This document shows positions 25,841-34,017 of a stretch of 64,000 bases of DNA, piece after piece; position 1 is the first letter of the stretch, and every line of letters starts with the position of its first letter. This DNA comes from CADDZP01 sp035948135 (GTDB taxonomy: Bacteria; Actinomycetota; Acidimicrobiia; Acidimicrobiales; AC-14), in contig DASZJL010000025.1 of assembly GCA_035948135.1 (NCBI GenBank), positions 1 to 64,000 on the forward strand, in the 5' to 3' direction. The translations under genes were made by a program, and so were the position numbers. The notes under the pieces are model-generated. The model had not been told where the DNA came from, made no database searches, and saw nothing but the letters and a program-made list of their open reading frames with translations.

Positions 25841-27121
25841 GTGCCCGGAACAGTCGTCGTCGGCACCCAATGGGGTGACGAGGGCAAGGGCAAGCTCACC
25901 GACCTGCTCGCCAAGGAAATGGCGATGGTGGTGCGCTACCAGGGCGGCCACAACGCGGGCCACACCGTGGTCGTGGACGGCGAGACGTTCGCCCTGCAGC
26001 TGCTGCCCAGCGGGATCCTCTACCCCTACATCACGCCGGTGATCGGCAATGGAGTGGTGGTCGACCCATCGGTGCTGCTCGACGAGGTCGACACGTTGAC
26101 GGCGAAGGGTGTCGACTGCAGCCGCCTCAAGGTCAGTGGCAACGCCCACCTGATCCTGCCCTATCACCAAGAGCTCGACATGATGACCGAGCGCTATCTG
26201 GGCAAGGCGAGGCTCGGCACCACCAAGCGCGGCATCGGGCCCGCCTACGCCGACAAGGCCGCGCGCGTCGGCCTGCGAGTGCAGGACCTGCTCGACCCCA
26301 AGATCTTCCGCGAGAAGCTCGACGTGGTCCTCAAAGAGAAGAACCAGATCCTGGCCAAGGTCTTCAACCGCCTGCCGCTGTCGGCCGACGACATCGCCGA
26401 TCGCTACCTCGACGAGCTGGCCCCGCGGCTGGCGCCGATGATCGACGACGCCGTCGACATCGTGCACGTTGCCTTGGCCTCCGGCCAGCACGTCCTGTTC
26501 GAGGGAGCCCAGGCCACGTTCCTCGACCTCGACCAGGGGACGTATCCGTTCGTGACCTCGTCGAACCCGGTGGCGGGTGGCGCATGCACGGGCGCCGGCG
26601 TCGGGCCCCGCGATCTGCAGCGCATCATCGGCATCGCCAAGGCGTATGTGACGCGTGTGGGCTCGGGGCCGTTCCCCACCGAGCTGTTCGACGAGCAGGG
26701 CGACGTGCTCGTCGACCGGGGCCACGAGTTCGGCACCAACACCGGCCGGCGCCGGCGCACCGGTTGGTTCGACGCCGTCATGCTCCGCCACGCGGTGCGC
26801 CTCAACTCCCTCACCGAGGTGGCCCTCACCAAGCTCGACGTGCTCGACGTGTTCCACACCGTCAAGGTGTGCGTCGCCTACGAGGCCGACGGCAAGCGTT
26901 ACGAGCACGTGCCGTATCACCAGTCCGTGCTGCACAAGGTCACGCCCGTCTACGAAGAGCTGCCGGGCTGGAAGACCGAACTCTCCAAGGTCACCCGGGC
27001 CGCCGACCTCCCGCAGGCGGCCCGCGACTACATCGCCTTCCTGGAGGCGCAGGTCGGCGTCCCGGTGAGCTACGTCGGCGTCGGCCCCGGCCGCGAGCAA
27101 ACCGTCCGCCTGGCGGCGTGA
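25841..27121 (+). CDS. purA: Adenylosuccinate synthetase
   Basis: GTP-dependent ligation of IMP and aspartate, the first step from IMP to AMP. The 426-residue protein carries the signature GTQWGDEGKGK, the IMP-binding GGHNAGHT and the GTP-site segment TTKRGIGPAYADK. The length is normal. The GTG start at 25841 has GAGGAG 7 nt upstream; starts further upstream would lack the canonical N-terminus. It stands alone with its own promoter. A repeat element begins directly after its stop codon. Confidence 0.97.
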   Translation: MPGTVVVGTQWGDEGKGKLTDLLAKEMAMVVRYQGGHNAGHTVVVDGETFALQLLPSGILYPYITPVIGNGVVVDPSVLLDEVDTLTAKGVDCSRLKVSGNAHLILPYHQELDMMTERYLGKARLGTTKRGIGPAYADKAARVGLRVQDLLDPKIFREKLDVVLKEKNQILAKVFNRLPLSADDIADRYLDELAPRLAPMIDDAVDIVHVALASGQHVLFEGAQATFLDLDQGTYPFVTSSNPVAGGACTGAGVGPRDLQRIIGIAKAYVTRVGSGPFPTELFDEQGDVLVDRGHEFGTNTGRRRRTGWFDAVMLRHAVRLNSLTEVALTKLDVLDVFHTVKVCVAYEADGKRYEHVPYHQSVLHKVTPVYEELPGWKTELSKVTRAADLPQAARDYIAFLEAQVGVPVSYVGVGPGREQTVRLAA

Positions 27122-27290
27122 TTTCGCGCTCGCAAGCAGAGCTTGCTCGGCGAGCTGATCGTGCTCCGGGCGACCGCCTCCCGCCCGACCCCACCCGCCG
27201 CCCCCGCGGCGGCGAAGCCGCCGCGGATCCCCGGCTCGCCCTCCGCCGCCTTTCTTTGCGGGACAGCTCGGGCGGCCTTCGGCGAGGGGA
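27122..27290 (+). repeat. Stop-codon-proximal structured repeat, copy A (purA-purD gap)
   Basis: Starts at the base after the purA stop codon and matches, in reverse complement, the element at 29038-29160. Shared blocks include GCTTGCTCGGCGAGCT (27141-27156), GTGCTCCGG, CGACCG, GGCTCGCCCTCCGCCG (27233-27248) and GGCCTTCGGC. It contains the hairpin GCAAGC-aga-GCTTGC (27132-27146) and a perfect 10-bp stem CCGCGGCGGC-gaa-GCCGCCGCGG (27204-27226). The rest of the gap, 27291-27323, holds nothing recognised. Its function is unknown; a terminator-like 3'-UTR structure or a small mobile repeat are both possible. Confidence 0.7.
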
Positions 27291-27323
27291 GCCGTCCCGA
27301 TTGCGCCGCCGCGCAGTGGCTCA

Positions 27324-28553
27324 ATGAGAGTGTGCGTTGTTGGCAGCGGGGGGCGGGAGCACGCTCTCGCGCATGTGTTGGCGCGCACGGCTGAGGTCGT
27401 CGTCACGCCCGGCAACCCCGGCATTCCGGGGTCGGTGGCGACGCCCGTCGAGCACGTCGAAGCCGACCTGTATGTGATCGGGCCGGAGGCGCCGCTGGTG
27501 GACGGCGTCGCCGACCGCCTGCGCGCCAGGGGCAGCCTGGTGTTCGGCCCCAACGCCGACGGGGCGCGCCTCGAGGGCTCGAAGGCGTGGATGAAGCAGG
27601 TGCTGGCCGACGCGGGCGTTCCGACGGCGCGGTACGGCGCCTTCACCGACGCGGGGCAGGCGCTCGAGTTCCTGAAGTCGTTGCCTGGGCCCTTCGTCGT
27701 CAAGACCGACGGCCTGGCCGCGGGCAAGGGCGTGTTGGTGACCGAGTCCCTCGACGAGGCGGCCGAGGACGTGCGGGCCAAGCTGTCGGGCTCGACGTTC
27801 GGCGACGCCGGGCGCACCGTGGTGATCGAGGAAGGGCTCTCGGGCCCCGAGCTGTCGATCCTCGCGGTCTGCGACGGCTTCAACGCCGTGCCCCTCGCCC
27901 CCGCCCAGGACTTCAAGCGGGCCCTCGACGGCGACGCCGGTCCCAACACCGGCGGCATGGGCGCCTACTCGCCCGTCCCGGTCGCCGGCGGCGACGTCGT
28001 CCAGGAGGTGATGGCCGAGGCCGTGGCTCCGACGCTGGGCGCCCTGCGGAGGGCGGGCATCGACTACCGGGGTGTCCTCTACGCGGGCCTCATGCTGACG
28101 CCCGACGGACCGAAGGTCCTCGAGTACAACGTGCGCTTCGGGGACCCCGAGGCCCAGGCGGTGCTGCCGAGGCTGGCGAGCGACCTGGCGGCGTTGCTCG
28201 AGCAGGCGGCCGCGGGCGACCTGTACGACACGCCAGCATTCGTCGACGACGCGTGTGTAACGGTCGTGCTGGCGAGCGAGGGGTACCCGGCCTCGCCCCG
28301 CACCGGCGACGTCATCGAGGGCATCGAGGACGCGTCGGCCGTGCCCGGCGTCACCGTGTTCTGCGCGGGGGTGGGCCGCGACGAGGCCGGACGGCTCGTC
28401 ACCGCCGGCGGTCGCGTACTCGATGTGACCGCCACCGGGGCGACCATCGCCGAGGCCCGGCAGCGGGCGTACGCGGCCGTCGACCGCATCCGCTGGCCGG
28501 GCATGCACCATCGTTCCGACATCGCCCTGGAGGCTGCTAGGACTGGGATGTGA
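27324..28553 (+). CDS. purD: Phosphoribosylamine-glycine ligase (GAR synthetase)
   Basis: ATP-dependent second step of purine biosynthesis, making glycinamide ribonucleotide. The 409 residues begin with the N domain VVGSGGREHALA and include IGPEAPLVDGVAD, the ATP-grasp region (FVVKTDGLAAGKGV), the PurD signature FGDPEAQ, and NTGGMGAYSPVPV. The length is normal. No clear -10 box or ribosome-binding site was seen directly before the ATG at 27324, so transcription may pass through the preceding repeat. The stop codon overlaps the purE GTG. Confidence 0.97.
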   Translation: MRVCVVGSGGREHALAHVLARTAEVVVTPGNPGIPGSVATPVEHVEADLYVIGPEAPLVDGVADRLRARGSLVFGPNADGARLEGSKAWMKQVLADAGVPTARYGAFTDAGQALEFLKSLPGPFVVKTDGLAAGKGVLVTESLDEAAEDVRAKLSGSTFGDAGRTVVIEEGLSGPELSILAVCDGFNAVPLAPAQDFKRALDGDAGPNTGGMGAYSPVPVAGGDVVQEVMAEAVAPTLGALRRAGIDYRGVLYAGLMLTPDGPKVLEYNVRFGDPEAQAVLPRLASDLAALLEQAAAGDLYDTPAFVDDACVTVVLASEGYPASPRTGDVIEGIEDASAVPGVTVFCAGVGRDEAGRLVTAGGRVLDVTATGATIAEARQRAYAAVDRIRWPGMHHRSDIALEAARTGM

Positions 28554-29005
28554 GCACCAAAGTCGCAATCCTGATGGGGTCGCCCAACGACCGGGACAAG
28601 ATGGCGCCGGCCGTCAAGACGCTCGAGGAGTTCGGGCTCGAGCCCGACGAGCGGGTGCTGTCGGCCCACCGCACGCCCGATGCCGTCGTAGAGCTGGCGC
28701 GGGGCGCCAGAGACAACGGCTACGTCGCCTTCATCTGCGGGGCGGGGATGGCCGCCCACCTGGCCGGCGCGGTGGCCGCCAACACCACGCTGCCGGTCGT
28801 CGGCGTGCCCCTGAGCGGCGGCGCCCTCAATGGGGTCGACGCCCTCTACGCCACCGTGCAGATGCCCAAAGGCATCCCCGTGGCGACCGTGGCCATCGAC
28901 GGCGCCCAGAACGCCGCCCTCCTGGTAGTGGAGATGCTGGCGATCTCAGACGAGGGCCTGGCCAAGCGCCTGGCCGACTTCCGAGCCCAGTGGAAGCCCC
29001 AGTGA
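28550..29005 (+). CDS. purE: N5-carboxyaminoimidazole ribonucleotide mutase (class I PurE)
   Basis: Converts N5-CAIR to CAIR in the purine pathway. The 151-residue protein has the PurE pattern GSPNDRDKM, the catalytic-loop SAHRTPD, CGAGMAAHLAGAVA and PVVGVPLSGG. The bacterial N5-CAIR pathway normally also needs PurK, which is not in this window. The GTG start overlaps the purD stop codon (GTGA), so translation is coupled; TAGGAC 6 nt upstream could give a second, leaderless transcript. Confidence 0.96.
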   Translation: MSTKVAILMGSPNDRDKMAPAVKTLEEFGLEPDERVLSAHRTPDAVVELARGARDNGYVAFICGAGMAAHLAGAVAANTTLPVVGVPLSGGALNGVDALYATVQMPKGIPVATVAIDGAQNAALLVVEMLAISDEGLAKRLADFRAQWKPQ

Positions 29006-29037
29006 CGACCGCAGGCTCATTGCCGTCGGCGGCTGTT

Positions 29038-29160
29038 CTCGAGGCCGAAGGCCTCCTCTCCCGGCTGCCGACCAAAAAAGAACGGCGGAGGGCGAGCCGG
29101 CTTTGCCGGTCGTCCGGAGCACCACTAGCTCGCCGAGCAAGCTTCGCTTGCGAGTGCGAA
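29038..29160 (-). repeat. Stop-codon-proximal structured repeat, copy B (purE / B-box gene gap)
   Basis: Reading on the minus strand, it begins at the base after the TAA of the B-box protein gene and shares the blocks of copy A in the same order: AGCTCGCCGAGCAAGC at 29127-29142 and CGGCGGAGGGCGAGCC at 29083-29098 as written on the plus strand. Where copy A has a 10-bp GC stem, copy B has a different 5-bp stem CCGGC-ttt-GCCGG (29097-29109), so pairing is kept while sequence and length differ. A second stem GAGGCC-gaa-GGCCTC lies at 29041-29055. It could also terminate purE transcription from the other side. Confidence 0.7.
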
Positions 29161-29445
29161 TTAATGAATTGCGGCGAGCGCCGGGATGGCGAACACGACG
29201 GTTGCCGCCGTCGCCGCCAAGCCGCCGAGCAGCCTGCCCGCCAAGCCGCGGCGACCACGCCGGGCGTGCTGGCTGGCAGTCGAGCGCACACCCGCGGCCG
29301 ACAGGGCGCAGGGGATGCAGAACGGTGCCTTGCTCGGCCCTTGGACATAGACGAGACAGTCGGCGCAGTACGGACGACGGCAAGCGCGACACATGCCGGC
29401 GGCTTCCTCGAAGAGGTGCTTGTCGCACTGTGTCGACGTCGTCAT
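29161..29445 (-). CDS. Small B-box-type zinc-finger protein with C-terminal membrane anchor
   Basis: A 94-residue protein. The N-terminal half has spaced metal ligands in B-box style: CDKH, CRACRRPYCADC and CIPC. The C-terminus is a single hydrophobic helix (LGGLAATAATVVFAIPALA) preceded by an Arg-rich stretch, so the zinc domain should face the cytoplasm. GAGGAG 8 nt before the ATG at 29445 supports the start. It is divergent from purB, and repeat copy B follows its stop codon. The function is unknown; bacterial B-box fingers of this kind often head membrane proteins such as rhomboid proteases, but no protease domain is present. Confidence 0.75.
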   Translation of the reverse strand: MTTSTQCDKHLFEEAAGMCRACRRPYCADCLVYVQGPSKAPFCIPCALSAAGVRSTASQHARRGRRGLAGRLLGGLAATAATVVFAIPALAAIH

Positions 29446-29507
29446 ACCCGGGGCTCCTCACGGACGGATAGAGCGCCTACCCGCCTCGCACTTGTTCATC
29501 GGCCGGG

Positions 29508-30827
29508 ATGGAGGATCGCTTGATAGGCCGATATGCCCTTTCCCCTATGTCCGATTTGTTCACGGACCAGGCCAGGCTGGCCCTGTGGCTGGAGGTGGAG
29601 GTGCTGGCCGTGGAGGCGTGGGCCTCACTGGGTGTGGTGCCCACCGAGGACGCCAAGGCGGTGCGTGAGCGGGCCCCCGCCGTCACCCCCGAGTTCGTGG
29701 CCGCCACCCAGGAGCGGGAAAAGGTCACCGACCACGACCTGGCCGCCTTCGTCGACGTCGTCCAGCAGGCCATCGGCGGGCCGGCCGCGGCGTGGGTGCA
29801 CTACGGGCTGACGTCGAGCGACGTGGTCGACACCGCCCTGGGCGCCACCCTGACCCGGGCGGCTGACCTGCTGATCGACGCCAGCGACGCCCTGGTGGCC
29901 GCCCTCAAGGCCCAGGCGCTGGCCTATCGCGACACGGCGATGGTCGGGCGCACCCACGGCATGCACGCCGAGCCCACCACGTTCGGGGCCAAGCTCGTCC
30001 TGTGGTGCCTGCAGGCCGACCGGGACCGCCAACGCCTCCGCGCCGCTCGCGACGCCATCGCCGTCGGGAAGGTGTCGGGTGCGGTCGGCACGTACTCCAA
30101 CATCGACCCGGCCATCGAGCAGCAGGTGTGCGCCGGGCTGGGGCTGCGGCCCGTGCCCGCCAGCCAGGTCGTGGCGCGCGACCGCCACGCCGAATACCTG
30201 TGGGCGTGCGCGTCGGTGGGCGCGTCCATCGAGCAGTTCGCCACCGAGATCCGCCATCTGGCCCGCACCGAAGTCGGCGAGGTCGAGGAGCCGTTCCGGG
30301 CCGGCCAGAAGGGCAGCTCGGCCATGCCCCACAAGCGCAACCCCATCCTCGCCGAACGTCTCGCCGGCTTGGCCCGTGTGCTGCGCGGCAATCTCTCGGC
30401 CGGGTTGGAGGACGTCGCCCTCTGGCACGAGCGCGACATCTCCCACTCGTCGGTGGAGCGGGTGATCCTCCCCGACTCGTCGCTGCTCGCCTACTACCTG
30501 TTGGTGAAGATGCGGGGCATCGTCGAAGGCATGCAGGTACACCCGGAGCGCATGCTCGAGAATCTCGACCGGTCGTACGGCCTGGTGTTCAGTCAGCCCG
30601 TGCTGCTGGCGCTGATCGACAGCGGTCTGGCCCGAGACGACGCCTACCGCGTCGTGCAAGAGGCGGCGCGCGCCGCGTGGGAGCAGCGCCGTTCGCTCCG
30701 CGAGGTGCTGGAGCAGGACGACCGGGTGTCGGTGCCCGCCAAAGCCCTCGACGAGGCGTTCAGCCTCGACAATGCCCTACGCAATGTCGGTCTGGTCTTC
30801 GACGCATTGGAGGACGTAAAAACGTGA
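29508..30827 (+). CDS. purB: Adenylosuccinate lyase
   Basis: Releases fumarate in two steps, SAICAR to AICAR and adenylosuccinate to AMP. The 439-residue protein contains the superfamily signature GSSAMPHKRNP, the catalytic region GRTHGMHAEPTTFG and LTSSDVVDTALG. The length is normal. It begins the purB-purC-purS-purQ run; the last codons overlap the purC start (GTGA). The ATG at 29508 gives the canonical N-terminus (RYALSPMSDLFTDQARL). Confidence 0.97.
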   Translation: MEDRLIGRYALSPMSDLFTDQARLALWLEVEVLAVEAWASLGVVPTEDAKAVRERAPAVTPEFVAATQEREKVTDHDLAAFVDVVQQAIGGPAAAWVHYGLTSSDVVDTALGATLTRAADLLIDASDALVAALKAQALAYRDTAMVGRTHGMHAEPTTFGAKLVLWCLQADRDRQRLRAARDAIAVGKVSGAVGTYSNIDPAIEQQVCAGLGLRPVPASQVVARDRHAEYLWACASVGASIEQFATEIRHLARTEVGEVEEPFRAGQKGSSAMPHKRNPILAERLAGLARVLRGNLSAGLEDVALWHERDISHSSVERVILPDSSLLAYYLLVKMRGIVEGMQVHPERMLENLDRSYGLVFSQPVLLALIDSGLARDDAYRVVQEAARAAWEQRRSLREVLEQDDRVSVPAKALDEAFSLDNALRNVGLVFDALEDVKT

Positions 30828-31693
30828 AGCCCCTGTACTCCGGAAAGGTCCGCGACGTCTACGACGCGGGCGACGACCGCTTGTTGTTCGTGGCGTCGGA
30901 CCGCATTTCGGTCTTCGACGTGGTGCTGCCCGAACCCATCCCCGACAAGGGCCGGGTACTCACCGCCATCAGCGCCTTCTGGTTCGACGTCACCGCCGGC
31001 ATCATCCCCAACCACATGGTGTCGGTCGACGAGGCCGACTTCCCGGACATCGGCGTCGCAGACCTGCCGGGCCGCAGCATGGTGGTGCGGCGGGCCGAGA
31101 TGCTGAAGATCGAGTGCATCGTGCGCGGCTACCTCTCGGGTTCGGCGTGGAAGGAGTACAAGGCGTCGGGAACGATGCACGGTGTGCCGTTGCCGAAGGG
31201 CCTTCAGGAATCCGACCAGCTCCCGGAGCCGGTGTTCACCCCGTCCACCAAGGCCGACACCGGCCACGACGAGAACATCAGCATCGACCAGGCCGCCGAC
31301 GTCGTCGGCGCCGACGTCGTGAAGCAGGCGGCCGAGCTCAGCCTCGCCCTCTACCGGCGCGGTGCCGAGCTTGCGGCGGAGAAAGGGATCATCATCGCCG
31401 ACACCAAGTTCGAACTGGGCTGGATCGACGGCGAGCTCGCCCTGTGCGATGAGGTGTTGACGCCGGACTCGTCGCGGTTCTGGGACGTCAAGACGTACAA
31501 GCCCGGCTCGACGCCCCCGTCCTTCGACAAGCAGCCCGTCCGTGACTGGGCCGAGGCGACGGGCTGGAACAAGCAGCCGCCCGCGCCGTCGCTGCCCGCC
31601 GACGTCATCGACGCCTCGCGCACCCGCTACGTCGAGGCCTACGAGCGCCTCACCGGCCGATCGTTCTCGGAGTGGCCCGGGGTGAGCAAATGA
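30824..31693 (+). CDS. purC: SAICAR synthetase
   Basis: Joins CAIR and aspartate with ATP. The 289 residues start with LYSGKVRDVYDAGDDRLLF, continue with ASDRISVFDVVLPEPIPDKG, and carry the signatures IECIVRGYLSGSAWKEY and IADTKFELGWIDG. It is the longer PurC form of roughly 290-300 residues. The GTG at 30824 overlaps the purB stop codon by 4 bp, and its own stop codon overlaps the purS ATG by 4 bp, so the three genes are translationally coupled. Confidence 0.97.
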   Translation: MKPLYSGKVRDVYDAGDDRLLFVASDRISVFDVVLPEPIPDKGRVLTAISAFWFDVTAGIIPNHMVSVDEADFPDIGVADLPGRSMVVRRAEMLKIECIVRGYLSGSAWKEYKASGTMHGVPLPKGLQESDQLPEPVFTPSTKADTGHDENISIDQAADVVGADVVKQAAELSLALYRRGAELAAEKGIIIADTKFELGWIDGELALCDEVLTPDSSRFWDVKTYKPGSTPPSFDKQPVRDWAEATGWNKQPPAPSLPADVIDASRTRYVEAYERLTGRSFSEWPGVSK

Positions 31694-31944
31694 CGATGGC
31701 GTCGTTCCCGGTGCTCGTCGAGGTCACGCTGCGCCCGGGCATCGCCGACCCCCAGGGGGCCACGATCGAGCGGGCCCTCCCGGCCCTCGGCTTCGAGGGC
31801 GTCGACGGCGTGCGCGTGGGCAAGGCCATCCGCTTCACGGTCGAGGCGCCCGACGCCGAGACCGCCCGTTCCCGCGTCGACGACCTCTGCCAGAAGTTCC
31901 TCACCAACCCGGTGATCGAGGACGCCAAGGTGACCATCGAGTGA
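31690..31944 (+). CDS. purS: FGAM synthase subunit PurS
   Basis: An 84-residue subunit that bridges PurQ and small PurL in the three-part FGAM synthase of Gram-positive bacteria and Archaea. It shows the PurS pattern VEVTLRPGIADPQGATIERAL and a C-terminal CQKFLTNPVIEDAKV. The ATG at 31690 overlaps the purC stop codon (ATGA). It is followed at once by purQ, with the stop and start codons sharing one base (TGATG). Confidence 0.94.
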   Translation: MTMASFPVLVEVTLRPGIADPQGATIERALPALGFEGVDGVRVGKAIRFTVEAPDAETARSRVDDLCQKFLTNPVIEDAKVTIE

Positions 31945-32615
31945 TGAAGGTCGGCGTCGTCGTCTTCCCGGGGTCGAACTGCGAGTTCGACGTGATGGAG
32001 GGCGTGCGCGCCGCGGGCGGAGACGCCGAACTGGTGTGGCACGGGGACTCGTCACTGGGTGACGTCGACGCCGTCGTACTGCCCGGGGGGTTCGCCCACG
32101 GCGACTATCTGCGACCCGGCGCCATCGCCCGCTTCAGCCCGGTGATGGGTGCCGTCGCAGAGTTCGCCCGGGCCGGCGGTCCTGTGCTCGGAATCTGCAA
32201 CGGCTTTCAGGTGCTCACCGAAGCCGGCCTCTTGCCCGGCGCCCTGCAGAAGAACGCGGGCCTGAAGTTCCTGTGTCGCACCATCGACGTGCGCGTCGAC
32301 AGCACGAAGTCAGTGCTCACCTCGGGCGCAGCAACGGGCGAGGTGCTGCGCCTCCCCATCAACCACTTCGAGGGCAACTACACGTGCGACCAGCGCACGC
32401 TCGACGAGCTGCGCGCCGACGAGCGCATCGTGCTTCGGTACGTCGACAACCCCAACGGCGCCACCGACGACATCGCCGGCATCTGTTCGCCCGAGGGCAA
32501 CGTGGTCGGTCTGATGCCGCACCCGGAGCGGGCGAGCGACGAGCTGCTCGGCTCGACCGACGGGCTCGTGCTCCTACGGACGTTTCTGTCTGTGCCCGTG
32601 CGCCCGCTCACCTGA
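31944..32615 (+). CDS. purQ: FGAM synthase glutaminase subunit PurQ
   Basis: Hydrolyses glutamine and passes ammonia to PurL. The 223-residue class I glutamine amidotransferase has the nucleophile Cys in LGICNGFQVL, the oxyanion-side FPGSNCEFD and PGGFAHGDYLRPG, and the catalytic His/Glu in PHPERA. The ATG at 31944 shares one base with the purS stop codon; a GTG 3 nt upstream is an equally close alternative. Normally purL would follow; here a methyltransferase gene and an antisense gene intervene. Confidence 0.96.
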   Translation: MKVGVVVFPGSNCEFDVMEGVRAAGGDAELVWHGDSSLGDVDAVVLPGGFAHGDYLRPGAIARFSPVMGAVAEFARAGGPVLGICNGFQVLTEAGLLPGALQKNAGLKFLCRTIDVRVDSTKSVLTSGAATGEVLRLPINHFEGNYTCDQRTLDELRADERIVLRYVDNPNGATDDIAGICSPEGNVVGLMPHPERASDELLGSTDGLVLLRTFLSVPVRPLT

Positions 32616-32624
32616 GCGGAACGG

Positions 32625-33464
32625 ATGGCGGCGCAACCAGTCGAGGACGCGTTACCGACGTTCGGGCTCGACGCCGACGTCATCAGAAGGGGCATCGCGG
32701 CCGCGGGACAGCCGGCGCCTTCGACAGGTGAGCGGTTACGACGTCGTGTGCGGCACGAGCTCCGCAACGTGTTCGCCGGCGTTCTCGGCCGCCTGCTGCG
32801 GGCGGCCGAGCTCGCGGGCGTCCGGGGCCGGGTGCGGTGCGTGATCTGCGAATGGAAGGGGCTCGAGTTCCGACCGCTGGTTGGTCCCGGTTGGATGCAG
32901 CGGAACGCACGCTGCCCAGGCTGCGGTGCAGTGCAGCGACAACGCCTGCTTGCGTTCGCCGTATCAGCGAACCGCCTGGCGGGCCGGGTCCTTTGGGTCG
33001 CCCCCGAAGAGTGTCTGCGGCGGACGCTCGACAACTCGGATATGGAAGTGATTACCGCCGACCTTTCCATGCCCGGTGTCGACATCCAAGCGGATATCGA
33101 GCGCCTGCCATTTCACAGCGGGACGGTTGCTTGTCTGGTGATCAGCGACGTTCTCGAGCACGTTGTGGACGATCAACGCGCCCTTCAAGAGATGAGGCGG
33201 GTGCTCGCCGACCGCGGTGTTGCCCTGGTCCACGTCCCGATTCTGACGACGGAAACAGTGGAATACGGGTTCGCCAACGAGGGCGAGTGGGGGCATCGGC
33301 GCGCCTACGGCCCGGACATCGTGCGCCGATTTGGCGACGCTTCGCTTGAACTCTCGGCCTATCGCGCTGACCAGTTCTCGCGCCGGGATCAGCGGCGCCA
33401 CGGGCTATTGGACTGGGACGCGGTCCTCGTCGCAACGCGCGCCGACGGCGAGCGAGAGTGTTGA
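32625..33464 (+). CDS. Zinc-ribbon methyltransferase-like protein inserted between purQ and purL
   Basis: A 279-residue protein. A CxxC pair (RCVICEWKGLEF and ARCPGCGAVQRQRLL) precedes a degenerate SAM fold. Instead of a glycine-rich motif I it has RVLWVAPEECLRR, a form used by a family of CxxC methyltransferases that typically read HVAPE here. ADLSMPGVDIQADIERLPF and VISDVLEHVVDDQRAL follow. The function is unknown. It lies 9 bp after purQ and converges on the hypothetical gene at 33471 with 6 bp between. The codons are visibly less GC-rich than the pur genes around it, which suggests later arrival. Confidence 0.7.
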   Translation: MAAQPVEDALPTFGLDADVIRRGIAAAGQPAPSTGERLRRRVRHELRNVFAGVLGRLLRAAELAGVRGRVRCVICEWKGLEFRPLVGPGWMQRNARCPGCGAVQRQRLLAFAVSANRLAGRVLWVAPEECLRRTLDNSDMEVITADLSMPGVDIQADIERLPFHSGTVACLVISDVLEHVVDDQRALQEMRRVLADRGVALVHVPILTTETVEYGFANEGEWGHRRAYGPDIVRRFGDASLELSAYRADQFSRRDQRRHGLLDWDAVLVATRADGEREC

Positions 33465-33470
33465 GGTTCG

Positions 33471-33893
33471 TTATCCGGCGGCGCGGCGAATGCCGGCCCG
33501 GCGCAGCACCGCGGGGTCGATGCCGGCTTCCCGCCAGGCTGCGTAGGTGATGCCCTTTCGGCGGCTGTAGTCGGGCGCCGCTTTGACGAACTCGTCCTCC
33601 AGCTCCTGGAGGTCGACGACCGTGTCGGCGGCCTCCAACTGGCGCTGAAGGTCCATGCGCTCCTGGACCAATTGCAGACGCGTCAGGGGGTCGGCTTGCG
33701 GCAGTTTCTCCTCGATCGCAGCCAGCCGTTTCTCCATCGACTCAGGCGTTCGTTTGCGGCCTCGGCGGGGCTTGTGGGCCTCGAGTGCTTCCAGATATCG
33801 GCGAACTGCTCTTCCCTGGTCGCGCCCCTCCGCCAACGCGGCCTTGTGCGTGTCGGACATGGGGGCTCTTGCAGACTTCGGCTTGGCAGGCAT
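33471..33893 (-). CDS. Conserved actinobacterial hypothetical protein
   Basis: A 140-residue basic, mostly helical protein with no recognised catalytic motif. It has an N-terminal DTHKAALAEGRDQGRAVRRY, the basic KPRRGRKRTPESMEKRL, a coiled-coil-like middle, and a C-terminal RKGITYAAWREAGIDPAVL resembling a small helical DNA-binding repeat. From memory, proteins of this pattern are common in Actinobacteria and uncharacterised. The ATG at 33893 is chosen because CAGAAT lies 7 nt upstream. It opposes the pur genes and lies between the inserted methyltransferase and purL. Confidence 0.65.
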   Translation of the reverse strand: MPAKPKSARAPMSDTHKAALAEGRDQGRAVRRYLEALEAHKPRRGRKRTPESMEKRLAAIEEKLPQADPLTRLQLVQERMDLQRQLEAADTVVDLQELEDEFVKAAPDYSRRKGITYAAWREAGIDPAVLRRAGIRRAAG

Positions 33894-33900
33894 TTGCAGG

Positions 33901-33906
33901 ATTCTG
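33901..33906 (-). promoter_or_regulatory. Putative -10 box of the hypothetical gene
   Basis: CAGAAT on the minus strand, 7 nt before the ATG at 33893. The gap 33894-34017 also carries the purL promoter; nothing else was recognised in it. Confidence 0.35.
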
Positions 33907-34005
33907 GACGATCGACTGCCAGTATTCAAGGCATGTCATTGGTGTCTCGATGGGCCGAGTCGTAACGACTCGTTACCGGACCGTCGTTTCCGAGGAACGC
34001 TCGGA

Positions 34006-34011
34006 TACGGT
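34006..34011 (+). promoter_or_regulatory. Putative leaderless -10 box of purL
   Basis: TACGGT, 6 nt before the GTG at 34018. It would give purL its own promoter, needed here because the gene is separated from purSQ by an opposing gene. Confidence 0.45.
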
Positions 34012-34017
34012 GAGGCC

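Noticed and set aside
27122..27323. A purine riboswitch before purD
   Set aside because: The element has a sequence-similar copy at an unrelated 3' end, starts at the purA stop codon and shows no recognisable purine or PRPP aptamer core.
33655..34017. N-terminal extension of PurL
   Set aside because: The upstream residues are antisense to the hypothetical gene and not PurL-like; the GTG at 34018 gives the family N-terminus and a -10 box.
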